Shown piece by piece: positions 57,287 through 64,000 of a stretch of 64,000 bases of DNA (position 1 is its first letter; each line of letters starts with the position of its first letter). The notes below the pieces were generated by a model. It was not told the origin of the DNA and did no database searches. It saw only the letters and a list, made by a program, of their open reading frames with translations. Both the position numbers and the translations under genes were made by a program. The stretch is from Colias croceus (Eukaryota; Arthropoda; Insecta; Lepidoptera; Pieridae), in the NCBI RefSeq assembly GCF_905220415.1, contig NC_059551.1, positions 1,312,001 to 1,376,000 of the forward strand. The letters run 5' to 3'.

Positions 57287-58600
57287 ATGAATACCGAAAA
57301 ATCAATAAATCTAAGAACTGAAACTGAACATCTGTTGTTCAAGTGCTACTCCGAAGAGAAAAATGTACGTGAAAAACTTGAAACCCACGTAAGGCATCTG
57401 GAGGAACAAGTAAAACTTCTTCAACAAAAATTGAACTCTTTGACTCCAGTGGAAACGGAAATTCCAGAGAAAAAAGAAATTGAAAAGAAGTCCTCTTCCC
57501 ATGTAGAATACAGCACTGATGAAGAAGAACTTGCCAAAGAAACGGAGTGGATTAGAACCAAGAGCAGGAAAAAACGCAAACTGAACACTTCACCCACTCA
57601 TATCTCCGATAAAGAAGAGCGAAATGAGGAAAGTAAGGAGAAAGTAAAACCCAAAAAGGTGCCACTTCCTCCACCTATAATAGTAGATGACATCAGGAAC
57701 TACCAATCGTTCTTTGATCTCCTCTTAGAAAAGTCGCCTGGGGGCGGCTTTACAATTAAAATTATGCACGGAGAAACCGTAAAAATTAATACTGAAAATG
57801 AAACAGTATATCGGACCATCACAGAGTTTTTGACTGCCGATGGCTTTCATTGGCACTCCTATGAAAACAAACAATTAAGACCAATACGAGTTATAGCTAA
57901 GAAATTGCACCATACATGCAACCCAGATAGAATTGTAGAAGACCTGAAAAGAAAAGGCTTCAAAGTCGAGGAGGCAGTAAACAAGCTGAGGTGGAAAGAC
58001 AAGACACCTCTCAATATGTTCATGCTTACCTTTAATAACGGAGAGGAAATAAACAAAATCTATGAGATAACGTCTATATTAGGATGCAGGGTGGAAATCC
58101 ATCCCTTGAAAACCTCTAAATTAGTTCCTCAGTGTAAAAGATGTCAAGCCTACGGGCACACCCAAAAATATTGCTCCAAGGATCCAAGATGTGTAAAATG
58201 CACTGGTAGACATCTAACTAAAGATTGTAAAAAGCCAGCAGAAGAAAAGCCAAAGTGTGTGCATTGTGGCGCTCCACATCCTGCAAACTATAGAGGATGC
58301 ATGGTAGCAAAAGAAATGCAGACGCTTAAAAATAAAGCGACGAAAAAACTAAATATCCCAAATCAGCGGAAAACAGCAGATACAAAAGTGGTTCCAGCTG
58401 TGAAAGAAAGCAGGCAAGTAAGTAAGCACATCACCTTTGCACAAATCGCGAGTGGTAACCAGACGAAAGAAAGCAACCAAATGAAAGACAGCGTTGAAGG
58501 AAAACTCAACCAAATTTTAAACCTCATGTCCACATTTGACGATAGACTAAGGAAACTGGAAAGTAGCAATAGAAATGCTACATCTACTGCTAGAAAATGA
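57287..58600 (+). CDS. LINE ORF1, Gag-like nucleic-acid-binding protein
   Basis: 437 residues, needed for RNA binding and particle formation in jockey-type elements. A heptad-like N-terminus (REKLETHVRHLEEQVKLLQQ, about residues 25-48) suggests a coiled coil, followed by a Lys/Glu-rich linker. Three zinc knuckles lie near residues 283 (CKRCQAYGHTQKYC), 302 (CVKCTGRHLTKDC) and 324 (CVHCGAPHPANYRGC). The stop codon overlaps the ORF2 start in ATGA at 58597-58600, so ORF2 is probably translated by termination-reinitiation. Confidence 0.88.
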   Translation: MNTEKSINLRTETEHLLFKCYSEEKNVREKLETHVRHLEEQVKLLQQKLNSLTPVETEIPEKKEIEKKSSSHVEYSTDEEELAKETEWIRTKSRKKRKLNTSPTHISDKEERNEESKEKVKPKKVPLPPPIIVDDIRNYQSFFDLLLEKSPGGGFTIKIMHGETVKINTENETVYRTITEFLTADGFHWHSYENKQLRPIRVIAKKLHHTCNPDRIVEDLKRKGFKVEEAVNKLRWKDKTPLNMFMLTFNNGEEINKIYEITSILGCRVEIHPLKTSKLVPQCKRCQAYGHTQKYCSKDPRCVKCTGRHLTKDCKKPAEEKPKCVHCGAPHPANYRGCMVAKEMQTLKNKATKKLNIPNQRKTADTKVVPAVKESRQVSKHITFAQIASGNQTKESNQMKDSVEGKLNQILNLMSTFDDRLRKLESSNRNATSTARK

Positions 58601-61257
58601 CTCAAATACTTAGCATAATGGAATGGAATGCCAATGGGCTTCTTAAACACCACAATGAATTACAAATTGTCCTTGAAATAGAAAATATTGACGTGTGCTT
58701 AGTATCGGAAACACACTTCACCAAACAATCATACATTAAATTTAAAGGTTACAAAGTATATCTTGCACTTCACCCAAATAACACAGCTAGGGGTGGAAGT
58801 GCAGTGATAATAAAAGAAAAGTTGAAGCACTATGAAATAAGTAAAATCGAAGAACAAGAAGTACAGGCCGTAACAGTATGCGTTGAAACCAAACGTGGTC
58901 CTGTATCTATATCAGCCTTGTATTTCCCACCGAGAGAATCTTTTAATAAAGAGAAATACGTTACCCTTCTCAAGAGTTTTGGCGACAGATTTATTGTTGG
59001 TGGTGACTTTAACGCCAAACATACCCATTGGGGCTCCAGGTTGATTACACCTAAAGGCAAAGAACTTCTAAGCGCCATGAAATATATGAACTGTAACTTT
59101 GCATCTACGGGCAAACCAACCTATTGGCCTACAGATCCAAACAAAATACCCGACCTATTGGATTTCTTTATATATAAAAATATATCATCTAACTATTTAG
59201 ATATAAAGAGTATGAACGATATGAGTTCAGACCACTCGCCCATAATTCTTAAATTATGTATAAATATTATAAATAAGAATAATATCCTAAGATTAGTAAA
59301 TAAGAAAACAGACTGGAACAGTTTTAGAAGCGACTTGGACACACATATAAAACTTAATATACCATTAAAAAATTCAGAACAACTTGATATAGAAGTTGAA
59401 AAATTTATGGTAGACATACAACAAGCAGCATGGAGAAACACACCAGATAGTCACTCTTGTCACAGGGGAGCAGTCTACCCGAAGAATATTATCGAACTTT
59501 TACGTGAAAAGAGAAAGCAGAGAAACCGGTGGCACCAAACTCGTTTTCCTGGTGATAAAAAGCTACTAAATAATCTCACAAAACAGCTACAAAGAGAGAT
59601 AAAAAAACTAAATGACGCTAATATGACGTCATATCTCAAAAAACTGACTAACGATCGCAGCACAGACTACTCTCTCTGGAAAGCTACGAAACAAATGAAT
59701 AGACCCGTTCTGCATATTCCACCAATTAAGGAAGAAAATGGAAAATGGGCAATCCACAATGAACAAAAAGCTAAAAGATTTGCGCAACATCTGGAAAATA
59801 TCTTTAAGCCATATGATGATGACGCAAATGAACTACCTGAAGATCAAAACCTTAATGAAGAATTACAAATAAAGTCTGTAACACCCAAAGAGATTTCCAA
59901 CGAAATTAAGTTAAGTATTAACCCAAAAAAATCTCCGGGGTTTGACTTAATCACAGGCGAAATAATGCATAATTTGCCACGCAAAGCTATAATTAAATTA
60001 ACAACACTCTTCAACGCTGCATTTAGGTTAAAATATGTGCCTAATTTGTGGAAAGTTGCTGAAGTTATTATGATATTAAAGCCAGGAAAACCACCAAATG
60101 ATGTAACATCATATCGACCGATCTCGTTGCTACCAATAGTATCAAAACTTTTTGAAAAACTGTTACTTAAACGGATCATGCCAATACTTGATGAGAAGAA
60201 AATAATTCCAGAACACCAATTTGGATTTAGAAAGAAACACTCCACAATAGATCAAGTTCACAGATTAACAAATGTCATCGAAAAAGCGTTTGAAGAAAAG
60301 AAAGTCTGTTCAGCAGTGTTTTTAGATGTCGCTCAGGCTTTTGATAAGGTTTGGCACAAAGGTCTCATTCATAAAATAAGAACAATGCTACCAAAACAAA
60401 TTTCAGATATCTTAGAATCCTATATAACCAATCGAGTATTTAGAGTTCGACAAGACGATGCCTACTCGGACCTCAAGGAAATACGAGCTGGTGTACCACA
60501 AGGAAGTGTTTTGGGTCCCATCCTATACCTTTTGTATACGTGTGACATCCCAGTATTAGGAAAAAACATTACTGCAACATTTGCCGACGACACTGCTATC
60601 ATGGCCACAGGCATCACTTACCAGGAAGCAGGAGATAAAGTTCAAGAAGCTGTGAACCAGGTCTACGAATGGACTCGGAAATGGCGGATAAGATTGAACG
60701 AATCCAAATCCGTTCACATAAATTTTACAAACAAAAGAACACAGATTGTCCCGATACTCCTTAATGGCCAACAAATACCTTATGCTAACACGGCGAAATA
60801 CCTCGGTATGACGCTTGACGCTAAGCTACGCTGGAAGGCTCACGTCAAGAAGAAGCGAGAAGAATTAGGCTTGCGCTATAAGAAATTGTATTGGCTTCTT
60901 GGAAGATACTCCCAGTTGTCGATACATAATAAGCTACTCATATATAAACAAGTCCTAATGCCAGTATGGACGTATGGTATTCAGCTGTGGGGCTGTACCA
61001 AAAAAAGCAACATTGACATTATACAACGTTTCCAAAATAAAGTACTGAGAGACATTGTAAATGCTCCATGGTACATCCGTAATGGTGACCTCCACCGTGA
61101 CCTAAAAGTGGACACCGTGGACAAAATTGTTCAAAAACATGCAGAAGCTCATCAACATCGACTTCATCATCACGTGAATGTTGAGGCTATCCAGCTCCTT
61201 GACACCACGGACCTAGTGCGAAGACTAAAAAGGACTAAACCTTTTGAGTTAGTGTAG
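58597..61257 (+). CDS. LINE ORF2, endonuclease and reverse transcriptase
   Basis: 886 residues. The N-terminal APE-type endonuclease shows WNANGL, ETHF, GGDFNAKHTHW (about residue 136) and SDHSP (about 210). The reverse transcriptase shows SYRPISLLPIVSKLFEKLL, HQFGFRKKHSTIDQV, AVFLDVAQAFDKVWH, GVPQGSVLGPILYLLYTCDI and the catalytic FADD (about 662, an F in place of the usual Y). The C-terminal region has LLIYKQVLMPVWTYGIQLW. It performs target-primed reverse transcription. No frameshift or stop is seen, so the copy may be competent. Confidence 0.92.
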   Translation: MTQILSIMEWNANGLLKHHNELQIVLEIENIDVCLVSETHFTKQSYIKFKGYKVYLALHPNNTARGGSAVIIKEKLKHYEISKIEEQEVQAVTVCVETKRGPVSISALYFPPRESFNKEKYVTLLKSFGDRFIVGGDFNAKHTHWGSRLITPKGKELLSAMKYMNCNFASTGKPTYWPTDPNKIPDLLDFFIYKNISSNYLDIKSMNDMSSDHSPIILKLCINIINKNNILRLVNKKTDWNSFRSDLDTHIKLNIPLKNSEQLDIEVEKFMVDIQQAAWRNTPDSHSCHRGAVYPKNIIELLREKRKQRNRWHQTRFPGDKKLLNNLTKQLQREIKKLNDANMTSYLKKLTNDRSTDYSLWKATKQMNRPVLHIPPIKEENGKWAIHNEQKAKRFAQHLENIFKPYDDDANELPEDQNLNEELQIKSVTPKEISNEIKLSINPKKSPGFDLITGEIMHNLPRKAIIKLTTLFNAAFRLKYVPNLWKVAEVIMILKPGKPPNDVTSYRPISLLPIVSKLFEKLLLKRIMPILDEKKIIPEHQFGFRKKHSTIDQVHRLTNVIEKAFEEKKVCSAVFLDVAQAFDKVWHKGLIHKIRTMLPKQISDILESYITNRVFRVRQDDAYSDLKEIRAGVPQGSVLGPILYLLYTCDIPVLGKNITATFADDTAIMATGITYQEAGDKVQEAVNQVYEWTRKWRIRLNESKSVHINFTNKRTQIVPILLNGQQIPYANTAKYLGMTLDAKLRWKAHVKKKREELGLRYKKLYWLLGRYSQLSIHNKLLIYKQVLMPVWTYGIQLWGCTKKSNIDIIQRFQNKVLRDIVNAPWYIRNGDLHRDLKVDTVDKIVQKHAEAHQHRLHHHVNVEAIQLLDTTDLVRRLKRTKPFELV

Positions 61258-61558
61258 TGATAAGTGAAAAGTGAACAGTGACAATTATCTGTATACCAAA
61301 GCACACGAGCAAAGTGACTTACTTCCCCTTAACAGACACTAAGCAAGTGACAATGGACACTTCTCTTAGAATAAGTTATTTAGAAATTTAGGTTAACATA
61401 AAATTACTTATTAGTCTTGTAGGCTAGATTGTAATTTGTATAAGGTGCTATTTTAATTAGCAACCTTATTTAATTAAAAAAAAAAAAAAAAAAAAAAAAT
61501 ATAAAGTATTAGAATACATGGACGGATGAATTTTAACCAAGGATTGAAAAATCGGCCT

Positions 61559-62617
61559 TTAGTCTCTTAAAATAAGACTATATTGTAATCTTAATAATCT
61601 CTACATGTAATACGCAATTTCACATAATTTCATTGCCTCTGTTCGTTGAATATCTGTAATAATTGGCATCTCCACAAATATTTACTTGTACGAAAACCTT
61701 TTATAGGTATAATAGAGTTATTCATCAGTAAGGGATTACTGTTAGATGTATAGACTAATTTAACAGAGAGGGTCGAGATTATATTAAAAGTATTTTATGT
61801 GATAACTAGAGACGTTAAACATCACTGATATTTTAAAAAAATTTTATTACGTATATCAATATTTACTCTCACTTAAATTTCGGAAGAAACAATTCTAAAA
61901 ATATATAAGGTACATAAATAGGCACTTACACATAAAAATATATTTAATACATGTACTTATGTAATTAAAACGAATAATATATAAATTAAAAACAATGATT
62001 GAATTACTTTTTTTAAAACAATTAGCAAGAAAACTAACTAATAAGATACTGCGATTCTCAAATTTTACGATCACAATAAACTAGATATAAAATACAAAAA
62101 TAACTATTGATTTTACGACGCTATGAATAAAACATTGTCCAAAATTAAGGGGACGTTGTATAAAATAAACAAAACACTTTTATTTCACATTGCATGGTAA
62201 CATTGTTTCAAATCGTTCAACAACATAGCAAAACGCGATCGCTTTGAGATTTTACATACGGATATGAAATCTCATTGTTCAAATTAAAAAAAAAACATCA
62301 ACATACAAAATTTCTAAAATATTTTAAATATATTTTTCGAAGCGTTAGTTATTATATTTACAGACCGAAAACCAAAAAAAAATTCTCCGCTCACAGAACA
62401 GATAAATAACATATTATTTTATCACAATAATACGACATTGGATACGGTATAAGGCTTTACACCTCCATGCTCCGTGAATCCGATTGTGTTTTCATTTATT
62501 CCCTACCCCGTTTTTTCTAGGAAGTATGCCTTTGCATTATAAATTTCCTCTAGCTATATAAAACAAGCTTCGTTTTATACAGAATTTCTAAATTCTATAA
62601 ATGTCCTCTCCAGCACA
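61559..62617. other. Intergenic, no gene seen
   Basis: AT-rich sequence with no convincing exon or repeat end apart from simple A/T runs. Confidence 0.4.
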
Positions 62618-62807
62618 TCACTACATAGTATAAAACAAAGTCACTTTTTCTGTCCCTATGTCCCTTTGTATGCTTAAATCTTTAAAACTACGGAACGGAT
62701 TTTGATGCGTTTTTTAATACATAGTGATTCAATAGGAAGGTTTTAGTGTATAATTTATTAGGTTTAAGACAAAGCGGGCGACGCGGACGCCCCGGGCGGT
62801 AAGCTAG
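62618..62807 (+). mobile_element. Helitron-like element, family D
   Basis: TCACTACATAGTATAAAACA to CGGGCGGTAAG then CTAG|T. The hairpin region is altered (GCGGGCGACGCGGACGCCC). Confidence 0.7.
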
Positions 62808-63074
62808 TAAAACATACAAATAACATCATAAATACATTTATTTTCGAAAGCCCATACATTCAAAGGAAGAATAGCAAAAGGTCCAAAGATGTAGAGATAT
62901 TCTTACTATAGCTCTATCTAATAAAGATAATTATTTATTTTTTAAAAACAGCTCGCTCTTGAACCGGTTCTTTCAAATCAACAAAAGAAACAGACAAACA
63001 GTCAGATGACAATTGTATGATTATTATTATTTAATTATTTATTATATATCTCGTTCATTCAAGCAAGAAATAAA

Positions 63075-63238
63075 AGACGTGTGGCACTCGGGGACTGCCG
63101 CGGTAAAACTATTGCATAGCATGCCTTCAAGACACACCTCCGTGCCCGGAGTGAGGAGCGTGAGGTTTTTTTCGTTATGGAATTTCTGGATTCGGTCCCC
63201 GCGCTCAAGGCCCGCGATAGAAGCTATGCAATACCTTA
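63075..63238 (+). mobile_element. Family H dispersed element
   Basis: GACGTGTGGCACTCGGGGAC at the start and GATAGAAGCTATGCAATACC at the end. Diverged in the middle from the other four copies. Confidence 0.72.
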
Positions 63239-63714
63239 AAACTTTATTATTCCAACTACATCTTAATTCTACAAAACTAAACTTCAATCAGCATGGGATT
63301 CATTCACTAATTCCTTCGCTATAGTTAATTATCTCTCGCTCAATGCAATGACGTAGAAGATGCAATATATAATGCAAATTCTAGTAAATACTTAGTCTGG
63401 AATCAGGTTGACTTCCATTAACCAACATTCAGAATGGCGGTTGAATTTGTTATTCAAATTTCGCTTTCGTGTTGCTGTCAGATACATGGGGAAAATCTTT
63501 TTATTGTATACGGCTCAGCGCGATACGTATACTTTTCAGGTTACGGTTTCGTTTGTATTTAAAGTCGAAGTGGATACATCGTGTTCGAATTCGAAGATAA
63601 ATGTACCTATATGCATAAGTAGGAATTAATAAATCATTTACGTATATCTTTCAGGACTCTTTTTTGCAACTAAAAGATTGAAAGATGGATAACATTGAAA
63701 TAAATAACTTCGAC

Positions 63715-63895
63715 TATGTATTTTCAAACTCAAACTCAAACTCAAACATTCATTCATTCAATTAGACTACTATTTAGTAGCACTTTCGAATCGTCATTAC
63801 ATAAGTAGGTATTTTTAACATTTACCACCGATTCGGAAAGCAGTATCTATGGAGAACAATCGGCAAGAAACTCCATAGTTGCTATTGTAAACTAT
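63715..63895 (+). repeat. Fragment of a common lepidopteran retroelement tail
   Basis: (CAAACT)n and (ATTC)n runs precede ACATTTACCACCGATTCGGA and GAACAATCGGCAAGAAACTC, phrases I recognise as recurring in lepidopteran genomes. It has no ORF and its ends were not resolved. Confidence 0.5.
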
Positions 63896-64000
63896 AATTA
63901 AATGTAACACTCCAATTATTGTAAAATGATAAATCTCTGCTCTTTCTCTGTTTATTACATTATTTCGTTAAAAAAATTCCGAAAGGAAAAGTTTCACTAT

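Larger units (their letters stand above)
57122..61499 (+). mobile_element. Full-length jockey-like LINE with intact ORFs
   Basis: It is bounded by a 12-bp target duplication AATATAAAGTAT (57110-57121 and 61498-61509; two A's are shared with the tail). It has a 165-bp 5' UTR, ORF1, ORF2, a ~220-bp 3' UTR and a poly(A) of about 24. Both ORFs are uninterrupted. No RNase H domain follows the reverse transcriptase, as in jockey-clade elements. Confidence 0.88.
56985..61558. mobile_element. MITE N, interrupted by a full-length LINE
   Basis: AGGGCTGATTTTTCAATATTG at the left pairs with the inverse of AACCAAGGATTGAAAAATCG at the right. The 4.4 kb between is a LINE; without it the MITE would be about 190 bp and collinear with 45317-45520. 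Confidence 0.75.

Overview
This is a 64 kb piece of an AT-rich animal genome, almost certainly from a moth or butterfly (Lepidoptera). The evidence is the many small Helitron-like elements (TC...hairpin...CTAG, inserted between A and T), a tRNA-derived SINE of a type I recognise from Lepidoptera, two insect odorant-receptor genes with short spliced exons, and a jockey-type LINE. Host genes have GT-AG introns, and the introns and intergenic DNA are packed with nested transposons.

Left third (1-22.6 kb): the 3' part of one large plus-strand gene for a single-pass membrane protein. I joined 20 exons; they total 3012 nt, stay in frame throughout and end in a stop codon (1003 residues in the window, 5' end off the left edge). 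The order is DB module, FN3, DB, FN3, FN3, Ig, Ig, DB, FN3, transmembrane helix, cytoplasmic tail, with most ectodomain modules split by one intron. This matches nematode igdb-type proteins (immunoglobulin, FN3 and DB domains). Its introns hold two long-armed foldback elements, a MITE with TAA target duplications, several Helitron-like elements, an array of splice-donor-like repeats and a duplicated exon. Just after the stop codon is a very GC-rich stretch that, read on the minus strand, looks like a CRE + TATA + initiator core promoter.

Middle (22.6-40.6 kb): no host gene found. It holds a piggyBac-like TTAA element, two near-identical P/THAP-like non-autonomous elements with perfect 7-bp target duplications, more Helitron-like copies, five-copy family H, and a 5'-truncated LINE split by a 1.6 kb TIR element.

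Right part (40.6-55.4 kb): two tandem plus-strand odorant receptors with the same four-exon structure and the same intron phases (1, 2, 1), about 437 and 412 residues, separated by repeats. A minus-strand gene for a small DUF1091-like protein follows. Clustered receptors of this kind usually act as ligand-binding subunits with Orco in sensory neurons, but nothing here gives a ligand.

Right end (55.4-64 kb): a full-length jockey-like LINE with two intact ORFs, a poly(A) tail and a 12-bp target duplication, inserted inside a MITE whose uninterrupted relative lies at 45.3 kb. The rest is repeat-rich intergenic DNA. Exon boundaries were read by eye from splice consensus, frame and domain continuity; no search was run.
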